From CAZAKZ01 sp964485695 (GTDB lineage Bacteria; Planctomycetota; JAFGQW01): a stretch of 55,466 nt of DNA. A program made the position numbers and the translations under genes. Shown in pieces: positions 9,929 to 18,996 of this stretch; the first letter of the stretch is position 1, and each line of letters opens with the position of its first letter. Location of the stretch: assembly GCA_964485695.1 (NCBI GenBank), contig CAZAKZ010000019.1, forward strand, positions 1 to 55,466, read 5' to 3'. Under the pieces are notes generated by a model that worked only from the letters and a program-made list of their open reading frames with translations, searched no databases and had not been told where the DNA came from.

Positions 9929-11269
9929 ATGATTACATGCCTCACGAACTGGGCCGTTCTCGCCTTATTTCTTCCCGTAGTGCTGTACTTCGCCGCGGTT
10001 GCAAGCGCCGACGATATTTCCGAGCCCGGAACCGAAAAATTCGTCGTCTTCGGCCGGGAGGGGGAGAAGGCGTGTGCCTGGGAATACCAGCGCTGCGGAG
10101 AATCGGACGGGCTCGTCAAACGCTGCGAATTCGCCCCCAGCCAGTGGTCGGCCTGGCGGCTTCTGGGTGGCAAGGCGCCCGCTTTCATCCGGCATATGGT
10201 GCCCCGGAAGGGGGGACGGCCGGGCCACCGCGTGAATCTCTACCGCATCGACTACTCGACCTGGGAGGTGAAGACCGTCCTCTCCTCCAGGCAGATCAAC
10301 GGCCTCGGATGTTCGGACACTCTCGTCTACGTCAAGACCGACCGGGGCCTGCGCCTGGTGGATCGGAAGACCGGGGGGGTGGAGATCCCTGCCCGGCAGT
10401 TCGAGAGGCTCCACCTCATCGGGGACCACTGGATCGTGCGCTACGAGGACAGCGAGGCCGGACAGGTCCACCTCTTCAGCCCGGCCCGGAACCGGTGCGT
10501 GAAGGAATTCAGACTGCCGGAGTTCGCCTCCCGGAAGCGGTTCTTCCGGGGGCCGCATCACAAGGTCACGGCCTTGAGCCCGGACCATGCCCATCTGGCC
10601 TGGGTGAAGCCCGTGGCCTGGGACCGGGCGCCGAAATGGGGGGAGCCACCTCGGGCCGTGAAGACCACCCTCCTGCTCATGGATCTCGAGAACGGGAAAT
10701 CCCGGGAATTGCCGCTCCTCATCCACGTGAGTCCGGGGTCGGGCATTCCCCTCATCTACCACGGCCTGGACGTCTGGTTCACCGGGGACGGTGACCTCGA
10801 GTACTTCACGGCGGCGCGGGAAGGGGCCGGGCTGAAGCTCGGCGACGAGGGGGAAATCCTGGAGGGTGAGTTCGAGATCGTCACCATGAAGCCCCGGTCC
10901 GGCGTGGTGTTCCGGAAGCCGGTGGAGGCCGTCGCGCACCGGCTTCACTTCGCTCCGAAGAGGAAGTTTTACGTTCCGTCCTGGCTGAAGCCCGGGAAGC
11001 CGATCCAGCGTCGCTCCGACCTCCTGGCCGAGTTCCTGGAGCACCGGGGCGTCCCCCAGACGATCCGGATCGTAAAGGACGGCCGCTTCCACTACCGCCG
11101 CTACGCGGTGGCCTGGACCCCGGATGGCCGGCGGTTCCTGGGGGCCTTCCCTGCAGGGAAAGAACACCGGACCTGGTACTTCGGGGACCTGGACAAGGAC
11201 CAGCTCATCGAGGTGTCGGGCGGCGAGTCGGTGAAGGGGCCGTGGATCTACTGGGTCGAGGTCCGGTAG
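9929..11269 (+). CDS. Secreted protein of unknown function
   Basis: The 446-residue product has a clear signal peptide (hydrophobic WAVLALFLPVVLYFAAVASA, about 8-27). The rest is rich in short beta strands and repeated D/G turns, for example LLLMDLENGKSRELPL and TWYFGDLDKDQLIEV. This would fit a beta-propeller, but no diagnostic repeat can be proven by eye. An upstream in-frame ATG exists at 9752. I chose 9929 because GGAGGG lies seven bases before it and the signal peptide begins there. I recognise no family. It precedes the RND operon by about 145 bases. Confidence 0.7.
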   Translation: MITCLTNWAVLALFLPVVLYFAAVASADDISEPGTEKFVVFGREGEKACAWEYQRCGESDGLVKRCEFAPSQWSAWRLLGGKAPAFIRHMVPRKGGRPGHRVNLYRIDYSTWEVKTVLSSRQINGLGCSDTLVYVKTDRGLRLVDRKTGGVEIPARQFERLHLIGDHWIVRYEDSEAGQVHLFSPARNRCVKEFRLPEFASRKRFFRGPHHKVTALSPDHAHLAWVKPVAWDRAPKWGEPPRAVKTTLLLMDLENGKSRELPLLIHVSPGSGIPLIYHGLDVWFTGDGDLEYFTAAREGAGLKLGDEGEILEGEFEIVTMKPRSGVVFRKPVEAVAHRLHFAPKRKFYVPSWLKPGKPIQRRSDLLAEFLEHRGVPQTIRIVKDGRFHYRRYAVAWTPDGRRFLGAFPAGKEHRTWYFGDLDKDQLIEVSGGESVKGPWIYWVEVR

Positions 11270-11331
11270 TCGCAGCCTGATTATTTCCAGCATTCCTGTA
11301 TCCGATTTCTTCCTGTTTTTTTCCGCCGACC

Positions 11332-11374
11332 CTGCCATAAACTGCGCTTGTTGCTATCTTTTCCGGAGAGCAAC
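11332..11374 (+). promoter_or_regulatory. Possible promoter and dyad upstream of the RND operon
   Basis: CTGCCA (11332-11337) and TATCTT (11355-11360) are 17 bases apart. A perfect six-base inverted repeat, GTTGCT (11350-11355) and AGCAAC (11369-11374), overlaps the -10 element. That is a reasonable place for a repressor operator. No regulator gene is adjacent. Confidence 0.3.
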
Positions 11375-11413
11375 GACGTCGTATTCCTGCCTTTTTTACT
11401 TGGGGAGCTTGCG

Positions 11414-12604
11414 ATGAGTATTCCGCGGTTTCACAGGATCTGTCTCGCTATCGGAGGGGTCCTGGTCGGGATCATTCCTTCCGCCGTCTTGTCCGGACAG
11501 GGGATGCCCCCTCAGCACGTGCGGGTGGACCCGGTGCGCCGGGAAATGATCGTGGAACGCCGCCTTGTGACGGGCGAGATCCGGGCCGTCCACGCCTCGA
11601 GCGTGGCCGTCCGCGAATCCGGCCTGGTGAGCCGCATCGAGGTGCGGGAGGGGCGTCAAGTGGAAAAGGGCACCGTCCTGGCCCGCCTCGACGACAGCCG
11701 CCTCAGCATCGAGCTGACCACGGTGAAGGCCGCCGGCGACGTGGCCCGGGCGACTCTCGAGGAGCGGCACTTTCTCCTCGAGCAGGCGGCCAGGGACCTC
11801 GAGGCTCTGAAGAGCCTCTCGGAGCGCCAGGCCAGCAATCCCAAGGAGCTGGCCGACGCCGAATCGGCGCACAAAGCGGCCGGGGCACGGGTTCGTCAGG
11901 CGGAGTTTCTTCTCGAGGAAAACGACAGACGCGCCGATCTGCTCCGCCGGCGCATCCAGGACATGGTGATTCGTGCGCCCTTTGCCGGCGCCGTCACGGC
12001 GAAACACAAGGAGGTCGGCGAATGGGTCGGTGCCGGGGAGGCGGTGTTCGACCTGACCTCGGTGACCGACCTGGAGGCGTGGCTGGCCGTGCCGCAGGGC
12101 ATCTATGCCTCGGTGAAGAAAGGCGAGATTCCCGTCACCCTGCAGGTGGAAGCCACCGGAAAGACCGTGGAGTCGACCGACTACCGCATCGTGCCCAGGG
12201 TGGACGTCCAGGGGAGGACCTTTCCCCTGGTGGCGTGTATCCCCGAGGGGGTGGCCTCCCTGGCCCCAGGCATGTCGGTGACGGCATGGGTGCCGACAAA
12301 AAAACGGGCCAACCGGTTGACCGTTTCCAAGAACGCAGTGCTGACCGGAGACACGGGCTCTTACCTCTTCGTCGCCCGAGGCGGCTCCCCGAAGCAGCCC
12401 GCCGTGGCGACTCCGATCCAGGTGAAACGCCTCTTCACGGTCCGGGACCGGGTCGTGGTGCAGGCCCCGGGGCTGCGTCCCGGGGATCTGGCCATCGTCG
12501 AGGGCAACGAGCGCCTCTTCCCCATGATGCCCGTGATCCCCACCCCCGCCGGGACCGGGAAGAAGGGCAAGGGCGCGGGCGAGAAAACGAAAAAGGACGA
12601 TTGA
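11414..12604 (+). CDS. RND efflux periplasmic adaptor (membrane fusion protein)
   Basis: The 396-residue adaptor would link the inner-membrane pump to the outer-membrane channel. It has an N-terminal signal region (about 8-28) and a barrel-sandwich half motif (ESGLVSRIEVREGRQVEKG, about 67-85). A long alpha-helical hairpin follows (about 95-190), with the second lipoyl half at IRAPFAGAVTAKHKEVGEWV (about 190-209), and the beta-barrel and membrane-proximal domains complete it. The Lys/Gly-rich tail is typical of loose C termini. ATG 11414 has GGGGAG about seven bases upstream; the longer in-frame start at 11348 would spoil the signal peptide. The fused pump/channel gene starts three bases after its stop, so this is a complete tripartite efflux operon in two genes. 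Confidence 0.9.
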   Translation: MSIPRFHRICLAIGGVLVGIIPSAVLSGQGMPPQHVRVDPVRREMIVERRLVTGEIRAVHASSVAVRESGLVSRIEVREGRQVEKGTVLARLDDSRLSIELTTVKAAGDVARATLEERHFLLEQAARDLEALKSLSERQASNPKELADAESAHKAAGARVRQAEFLLEENDRRADLLRRRIQDMVIRAPFAGAVTAKHKEVGEWVGAGEAVFDLTSVTDLEAWLAVPQGIYASVKKGEIPVTLQVEATGKTVESTDYRIVPRVDVQGRTFPLVACIPEGVASLAPGMSVTAWVPTKKRANRLTVSKNAVLTGDTGSYLFVARGGSPKQPAVATPIQVKRLFTVRDRVVVQAPGLRPGDLAIVEGNERLFPMMPVIPTPAGTGKKGKGAGEKTKKDD

Positions 12605-12607
12605 TCC

Positions 12608-15600
12608 GTGAACATCTCAGGTCTGGCCATCCGGCAACCCGTCACCGTCGCCGTGGGCGTCCTCCTCGTCCTCATGACCGGCTACATCGCCGTGCAGCGC
12701 ATCCCCATACAACTTACACCAAACGTCGAGGACACCATCGTTACCGTGATGACGATGTGGGAGGGTGCAAGTCCCCAGGAGATCGAGCAGGATGTCATCG
12801 ACCGGCAGGAAGAGAAGCTCCAGGGCATCGCCAACCTGAAGAGTATCACCAGCGAGAGTCAACAGAGCCAGGGCACCATCCGCCTCGAGTTCGCCGTCGG
12901 CATCTCCAAGGAGCAGGCGCTGAGAGAGGTGAGCGACAAGCTCCGGGAGGTGCCGGTCTACCCCGCCAACGTGGACGAGCCGGTCATCAGCGCCTCCGAT
13001 CCCGAGAGTCAGGACTACATCGCCTGGATCGTGTTTTCCACCACCGACCCGGACCTGGACATCCGCACCCTCAAGGACTTCGCCGAGGACCGCATCGAGT
13101 CGGTTCTGGAGCGCGTGCCGGGCATCTCCGAGGTCAACGTCCTGGGCGGCCGCGAGCGTGAGGTCCAGATCCGCTTCGACCCCGTGCGCCTCGCCCAGCG
13201 GCGCATCACTCTGGCCGCCCTCGTCTCCGCGATCCGGCGCACCAACCGCAACATCTCGGCCGGACAGCTCCAGGACGGAAAGCTGGACATCCGCCTGCGT
13301 ACCCTCGGCCAGTACACCTCCGTCGAGGAGGTCGAGACCACGGTCATCGAGAAGACCGTTGCCGGGCCGGTATTCATCCGGGACGTGGCCGAGGTGGTGG
13401 AGACCTACAAGGAACCTTCTTCCTTCGTGCGCTCCAAGGGCAAGCCCGTCATTGCCATCAACGCCCAGAAGGAGGTCGGCGCCAACGTCATGGAGGTGAT
13501 GGAGGCCCTCCAGGCCGAAATCGCCCGCCTCAATGAGCCGGGCGGCGTTCTGGACGCCGAGGCCAGGGCGCGCGGACTGAAAGGCAAGCTGGCGCTGGAG
13601 CAGGTCTACGACCAGACCATGTACATCCACGACGCCCTCGACCTGGTCGAGAACAACATCTGGCTCGGCGGCTCCCTGGCCATGCTGGTGCTGTTTCTCT
13701 TCCTGCGTTCCCTGCGCACCGCGGGTCTCATCGCGGGGGCCATTCCCATCTCGGTGGTCGGGGCCGTGGTGGTCATGGTGGCCCTCGGCCGGACTGTCAA
13801 CGTCATCAGTCTCGCCGGCATGGCCTTTGCCGTGGGCATGGTGGTGGACAATGCCATCGTGGTGCTCGAGAACATCTACCGGCATTTGGAGATGGGCAAA
13901 TCCACGTTCAAGGCCTCGTACGACGGGGAGCGGGAGGTGTGGGGCGCGGTCCTGGCCTCCACCCTCACCACCATCATGGTGTTCATTCCGATCCTGCTGG
14001 TGGAGGAGGAGGCCGGCCAGCTCTTCCGGGACATTGCCCTGGCCATCTGCGCCGCCGTGGCCCTCAGCCTCCTGGTGTCCATCACGGTCATTCCCACCAC
14101 GGCCGCCCGCCTGCTCCGGCCCCTAGGCAACAAGAAGAAGAAACCGGGACTCCTGGCTCGGGATCTGGGCCTGATCTTCTGGCCGATCCGGAAGATCCCG
14201 GACGGACTGAGCCGCCTGGTCTATTTCATGTGCGGGAGCGTTCTCGCTCGACTCGCCGTGGTCGTGTGTCTGACCCTGCTTTCCCTGGTGGGCACCTACT
14301 GGCTCCTTCCCCCCTTCGACTACCTACCCACCGGAAACCGCAACATGATCTTCGGCATCATGAACACGCCGTCCGGGTATAGCCTCGAGCAGCAGTCCGA
14401 CCTCGGCCACCGCGTCGAGGCGACCATCCGGCCCTTCTGGGAGGCGGCGGAGCGGGAATCCGGAGATCCGGAGCTGCCCGAGATTCCGACTTTCGATATG
14501 CAGAAGATGGCGCCTGGTCCGCCAGTGGTGCCGCCGCCGCTCGAGAACTACTTCCTGGTGGGCTGGGGTGGCATGATGTTCCACGGCGGGATCAGCGAAA
14601 ATCCCTCCCGCGCCGTGGACATGATCCCATTGTTTCAGCACGCCGCCCGATCCGACGTGATGCCGGGTGTGCTGGCCTACGCCTTCCAGTATCCCCTGTT
14701 CGCCCTGGGCGGACACACCGGATCGGCCGTGAAGGTCAACTTCTCGGGGCCGGGCCTCGACGAGGTCTCGAGGGTCGCCAAGGAGTTCTTCATGGAGCTG
14801 ATGAAGAGCTACCCCTTCTCGGTTCAGCCCGACCCAAACAACTTCGACCTCCCTGGTCCCGAGGTGCAGGTGATCCCGGGCCGGGTGCGCCTCGCCGAGG
14901 TGGGGCTGGCACCCGAGGACATCGGCCTGGCGGTCCAGGCCTCTGGCGACGGCGCCATCATCGGCGAGTACCGCATCGGCGGCCAGAACATCGACCTCAA
15001 GCTCATCGCCCGGGACGCGGTGGAGCAGGAGGACATCGACGGGCTCGGCCACCTGCCCATTGCCACGCCCACCGGCCGGGTGGTGCCGCTGGGGAGCCTC
15101 GCCCGCCTCGAGCGGGTCGGCACGCCCTCCCAGATCAACCGGGTCGGGCGGCAGCGATCCGTCACCCTGCAATTCACTCCTCCGCCGGGGTTGCCGCTGG
15201 AGCAGGCCATCCAGGAGATCGACACCATGATCGAGTCGAAGCGTTCAGCCGGCGCCATACCACCCCGGGTGGAGACTTCCTACACCGGCTCCGCCAGCAA
15301 GCTGAAGGCGGTTCAAACCGCCATGCTCGGCGACGGCACCTTCACCGGCACGTTGAACAGTTCTCTGGTCCTGGCCCTCATCGTGGTCTACCTCCTCATG
15401 TGCGTCCTCTTCCAGAGCTTCCTGAGCCCGCTCGTGATCTGCTTCAGCGTGCCGCTGGCCACCCTCGGCGGATTTGCCGCCCTGAGAGGGGTCCACTTCT
15501 GGAGCACCTTGAATCCCTACATGCCGGTGCAGAACCTGGACGTTCTCACCATGCTCGGTTTCCTTCTCCTCATCGGCGTGGTGGTGAACAACGCCATCCT

Positions 15601-17689
15601 CATCGTGCACCAGGCCCTGAACTTCATGCGCGACGAGGGCGGCACCCTCGAGCCCCGCAAGGCCATTGCCGAGGCGGTGCGCACCCGGGTCCGGCCCATA
15701 TTCATGAGCATGTTCACGTCGGTGGGCGGCATGTCGCCGCTCGTGTTCATGCCGGGGTCGGGGTCGGAGCTCTACCGCGGCCTGGGCAGCGTGGTCATCG
15801 GCGGCCTCATCGTGTCCACCCTGTTCACCCTGGTCCTGGTGCCTCTGCTCTTCAGCCTGGTGACCGATCTCCAGAACAAGATGGGGTGGCTTCGCCCGGG
15901 AGGCGGCCGAGAAGCCGCCCTGTCGGCCACCAAGGCCGCAGGGCTGTTGCTCGTTGTCGCGGCCCTGGCCGGGTGCAGCGTGTTCGGTCCAGACCGGGAC
16001 GACGGCGACCTGGAGGAGATGCTCACCGAGATCATCCGACAGGAGGTGAAGGCCGAGGACCTGAAGGCACCGGGGTGGAAACCGCCGGAGAAGGGAAGCG
16101 AGGTGAGCGCGGCCCTTAAGGAGCGGCTCCCGGAACTCGAGAAGATCGCGGGCCCCGCCTCGTACGGGGGGGAGACACCGCGCCTCGGCGTGGACCTGGA
16201 CGGCCGGAAACAGGATACCGTGACACTCCGCCTGGAACAGGCGGTGGCGGCGGCGGTGCAGCACAACCTGGGCATCCAGCTCAAGCGCATCGATCCCGAC
16301 ATCGCTCGGGAAGGGAGGGTCGCCGCGGATTCAGAGTTCGATTCCGTGCTCTTCGCCACCTTCGACTTCGAGAAGCTCGACCAGCCCACCCGGGTGCCGG
16401 TGATCAACGGACTCAAGCTCGGCGTTCCCTTTTCCGCCAGCGAGACCGAGCGACTCCAGGGCGGGATCCGAAAGCGCTTTGTGTCCGGGACCACTCTCGA
16501 GCTCCAGGCCCTGCTGGAGCGCCTCGAGAACGACACCCCGGGCTTCGACTTCCAGCCCGATCCGGCCTACAACGCGCGTCTGGGCCTGGTGGTAAAGCAG
16601 CCGCTGCTCAGGGGCTTCGGAACCAGGGTGAACCAGGCGAACATCCAGCTGAGTGAGAACGAGGCCCGCCGCACCGTCCACACCTTGAAGGCCGAGATGC
16701 TCACCGTCATTGCCGCGACGGAGCAGGCCTACTGGGACCTGGTGTTCGCGGTCCGAAACCTCCTTATCCAGCAGCGCCTCGTCGCCCGGGGCAGGACCGT
16801 GAAGGCCGTCCTCGGGGCCAGGCAGGCCTTTGACGTCCGCAAGGCCGAGTACTCCGACGCCGTGGCCACGGTGAACCAGCGGGAGGCCGACCTGCTGAGG
16901 GCCCAGCGCCTGGTGAAGCTCACCTCGGACCGGCTCAAGTTCCTGATGAACGATCCCGGTTTCCCCCTCGAAGGAGAGGCGCTCCTCGAGCCCCTGGATG
17001 TCCTGAGCGAAAATCCGCTTCGGGTGATACCGGCCGATGCCATCCGCATCGCCCTGAGCGAGCGCCCCGAGGTGAAGGCGGCCGTCCTGGCCATCGACGA
17101 CGCCAGAGTGAGGGAGCGGGTGGCGAAGAACCTGACGCTGCCGGAGCTGAGCGTGACGGCCTCGATCCATTACACCGGAATGGACGACACCGTGGGCCGG
17201 GCCGTGAAGGACATCGACGGCGAGACCTTCGTGGACTACCTCGTGGGCCTCACCTTCGAGGTGCCCATCGGCAACCGCGGGGCCCGGGCCGAGGCCCGGC
17301 GCGCCGGCCTCCGGAAGGACCGCTCCTTAGTTGCCTGCCGCAAGGTCTTCAAGGAGGTGATCCTGGAGGTGAAGAACGCGCTCCGCACCGTGCAGACCGG
17401 GTACGAGCTCATCCTCGCGAGCCGCGCCTTTCGCATCGCCCAGACCGAGAACCTCCGGGCCCTGCTGGCGGAGGAGAAGGAGAACCGGGCCCTGACGCCG
17501 GAGTTCCTGAACCTGAAGTTCACCCGGCAGGAGCGCCTGGCGCTGGCGGAGCAGCAGGAGATGGGGGCCCTGGCGGATTTCAACAAGGCCCTGGCCGACT
17601 ACTACCGGGCCATCGGCACCGGCCACGAGGCGATGCGCATCGAGCTGAAGGATGAAAAGGCGGGGGGCCGGTTCCTCGAGAAGCCGTGA
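12608..17689 (+). CDS. RND efflux pump fused to TolC/NodT-type outer-membrane factor
   Basis: The 1693-residue product combines two normally separate parts of a tripartite efflux system. Residues 1 to about 1090 are an HAE-type RND permease with 12 predicted spans. The TM4 proton-relay site reads VVDNAIVVLENI (one Asp, then Asn, where AcrB has Asp-Asp). TM10 reads VVNNAILIVHQ, where AcrB has a Lys. After the cytoplasmic tail comes a textbook lipoprotein signal (LLLVVAALAGC, Cys1123). A TolC/NodT-type outer-membrane factor then runs to the end, with helical repeats such as AYWDLVFAVRNLLIQQ. An internal ATG at 15881 (Met1092) has no visible ribosome binding site. The start is GTG. The substrate is unknown. 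The fusion is read from a single uninterrupted frame. Confidence 0.88.
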   Translation: MNISGLAIRQPVTVAVGVLLVLMTGYIAVQRIPIQLTPNVEDTIVTVMTMWEGASPQEIEQDVIDRQEEKLQGIANLKSITSESQQSQGTIRLEFAVGISKEQALREVSDKLREVPVYPANVDEPVISASDPESQDYIAWIVFSTTDPDLDIRTLKDFAEDRIESVLERVPGISEVNVLGGREREVQIRFDPVRLAQRRITLAALVSAIRRTNRNISAGQLQDGKLDIRLRTLGQYTSVEEVETTVIEKTVAGPVFIRDVAEVVETYKEPSSFVRSKGKPVIAINAQKEVGANVMEVMEALQAEIARLNEPGGVLDAEARARGLKGKLALEQVYDQTMYIHDALDLVENNIWLGGSLAMLVLFLFLRSLRTAGLIAGAIPISVVGAVVVMVALGRTVNVISLAGMAFAVGMVVDNAIVVLENIYRHLEMGKSTFKASYDGEREVWGAVLASTLTTIMVFIPILLVEEEAGQLFRDIALAICAAVALSLLVSITVIPTTAARLLRPLGNKKKKPGLLARDLGLIFWPIRKIPDGLSRLVYFMCGSVLARLAVVVCLTLLSLVGTYWLLPPFDYLPTGNRNMIFGIMNTPSGYSLEQQSDLGHRVEATIRPFWEAAERESGDPELPEIPTFDMQKMAPGPPVVPPPLENYFLVGWGGMMFHGGISENPSRAVDMIPLFQHAARSDVMPGVLAYAFQYPLFALGGHTGSAVKVNFSGPGLDEVSRVAKEFFMELMKSYPFSVQPDPNNFDLPGPEVQVIPGRVRLAEVGLAPEDIGLAVQASGDGAIIGEYRIGGQNIDLKLIARDAVEQEDIDGLGHLPIATPTGRVVPLGSLARLERVGTPSQINRVGRQRSVTLQFTPPPGLPLEQAIQEIDTMIESKRSAGAIPPRVETSYTGSASKLKAVQTAMLGDGTFTGTLNSSLVLALIVVYLLMCVLFQSFLSPLVICFSVPLATLGGFAALRGVHFWSTLNPYMPVQNLDVLTMLGFLLLIGVVVNNAILIVHQALNFMRDEGGTLEPRKAIAEAVRTRVRPIFMSMFTSVGGMSPLVFMPGSGSELYRGLGSVVIGGLIVSTLFTLVLVPLLFSLVTDLQNKMGWLRPGGGREAALSATKAAGLLLVVAALAGCSVFGPDRDDGDLEEMLTEIIRQEVKAEDLKAPGWKPPEKGSEVSAALKERLPELEKIAGPASYGGETPRLGVDLDGRKQDTVTLRLEQAVAAAVQHNLGIQLKRIDPDIAREGRVAADSEFDSVLFATFDFEKLDQPTRVPVINGLKLGVPFSASETERLQGGIRKRFVSGTTLELQALLERLENDTPGFDFQPDPAYNARLGLVVKQPLLRGFGTRVNQANIQLSENEARRTVHTLKAEMLTVIAATEQAYWDLVFAVRNLLIQQRLVARGRTVKAVLGARQAFDVRKAEYSDAVATVNQREADLLRAQRLVKLTSDRLKFLMNDPGFPLEGEALLEPLDVLSENPLRVIPADAIRIALSERPEVKAAVLAIDDARVRERVAKNLTLPELSVTASIHYTGMDDTVGRAVKDIDGETFVDYLVGLTFEVPIGNRGARAEARRAGLRKDRSLVACRKVFKEVILEVKNALRTVQTGYELILASRAFRIAQTENLRALLAEEKENRALTPEFLNLKFTRQERLALAEQQEMGALADFNKALADYYRAIGTGHEAMRIELKDEKAGGRFLEKP

Positions 17690-17786
17690 TCTCCCGGTCA
17701 GGACTGAGGAATCATCCAGGTAAGCCCGCGTCGGGATGGTATCATGGGGGCGATTTGGACGTACCGTGACAAGGAGGACGACCGTC

Positions 17787-18968
17787 ATGATGAAGATGCG
17801 TTCTGTGACGTCGTGGATCGTGGTCGGCGTCCTGGCGCTGAGCTACCTCAGCTGCGTGGAGCTGACCGGCCAGAGGATCACCTGGTTCCACGATGTGGCC
17901 AACGACGTGCTTCACATTTTGATCCATTACGACGGCATCCACGACGCCAAGACTAGTTCCACCCCGGGGGCGGAGCAGATCCCGGAGTTCGTGAAGAACG
18001 GCGACGTGATGTTGTGGGATTGGCCGTTACACATCGACATGAAGAAGCTGCGGGAAAACCTCGAGAGTCAAGACCACCAGAAGAAGGAGGCGGCAAGGCT
18101 GTTCACCTCCTTAAAGACGAAACCCCTGGGATACTACCGCGAGCCCGACGGCCGCGTGGGGGGCGCCCAGCTGGTGACCCTCTCCGGCGTCAAGGCGTTC
18201 GTGAAGGGGATCAACGCCCTGATCAGCCGGGCGGTGCAGCATCCGGATCTTGAAAAAGAAAAGGACCTGGGACGCACCGTGGAGAGGATGCGCGCCGCGG
18301 CGAAGGAGGATTTCCAGTGGATCGAGATCCGCGGCCACGCCATCCGCTTCACAATGCCCGTGCATCCGGGGGAGTGGTCCCGGAAGAAGCGGACCAGCCT
18401 GGAGAGTATCCTGAGGAAAGTCATCCGTGACTTCAAGATGAAGAAGGGGGACGCCGAGAATCACCTCCGGCATCTGATCACCCTCCTCACCACGGCCCCG
18501 GTGTCCTACATCGACGAGGGGGAACGGGTGACGTTCGTCCTCGGCCTGGAGGACCGGCCCGCGACCTGGCGCATCATGCTGCGCGAGGAATACGAGCCCA
18601 GCCTGGAGCCGGTGGTGGCCGAGGCGGTGAAGGTGGACCTCGACAAGATCCTGGCCGATGCGATTCTTGACGAGGATGCAAAACCGACCCTGCTCCACTC
18701 CACCCTCCTGGCCTGGGGGCCTCCGGAGGAGCGGGTGCGGGCCCTCTTGAGTGCGGCCCGGTCCGGGGACGAGGCGCGCAAGAAGGCGGCCCTCGAACAC
18801 TTGAAAGCCTGGGCCGCGGAGTGGAACCAGAAGGGGGGCGTGCCCGAGGCGCCCGAAAAGGCCGATGACCTTGCGGCCTGGGCGCAGTGGTACGAGGCCA
18901 TGAAACCCTTCCAGAGCTCGGGCAAGCAGGAGCCCGCCGGCCGGACGAAAAAAACCAGACGCCTGTAG
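17787..18968 (+). CDS. Predicted lipoprotein of unknown function
   Basis: The 393-residue product starts with a hydrophobic signal (SWIVVGVLALSYLSC) whose Cys follows an imperfect lipobox (YLSC). The next segment, ELTGQRITWFHDVANDVLHI then LIHYDGIHD, is a distinctive conserved-looking block I believe recurs in Planctomycetota lipoproteins of unknown function. The remainder is helical and highly charged with a Lys-rich tail. ATG 17787 has AAGGAGG nine bases upstream; the in-frame ATG 51 bases earlier would add a basic stretch and is less likely. The DUF362 gene begins 28 bases after its stop, so the two are probably co-transcribed. Confidence 0.7.
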   Translation: MMKMRSVTSWIVVGVLALSYLSCVELTGQRITWFHDVANDVLHILIHYDGIHDAKTSSTPGAEQIPEFVKNGDVMLWDWPLHIDMKKLRENLESQDHQKKEAARLFTSLKTKPLGYYREPDGRVGGAQLVTLSGVKAFVKGINALISRAVQHPDLEKEKDLGRTVERMRAAAKEDFQWIEIRGHAIRFTMPVHPGEWSRKKRTSLESILRKVIRDFKMKKGDAENHLRHLITLLTTAPVSYIDEGERVTFVLGLEDRPATWRIMLREEYEPSLEPVVAEAVKVDLDKILADAILDEDAKPTLLHSTLLAWGPPEERVRALLSAARSGDEARKKAALEHLKAWAAEWNQKGGVPEAPEKADDLAAWAQWYEAMKPFQSSGKQEPAGRTKKTRRL

Positions 18969-18996
18969 ACCGCACGGAGAACCAGGAGGATCCGCA

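Noticed and set aside
8719..10794. 691-codon plus-strand open frame
   Set aside because: It runs across the glycosyltransferase antisense and then out of frame through the secreted protein gene; no domain pattern.
15881..17689. Separate outer-membrane factor gene starting at ATG 15881
   Set aside because: No Shine-Dalgarno sequence and no stop in the RND frame; kept as a fused CDS, though noted as an alternative.
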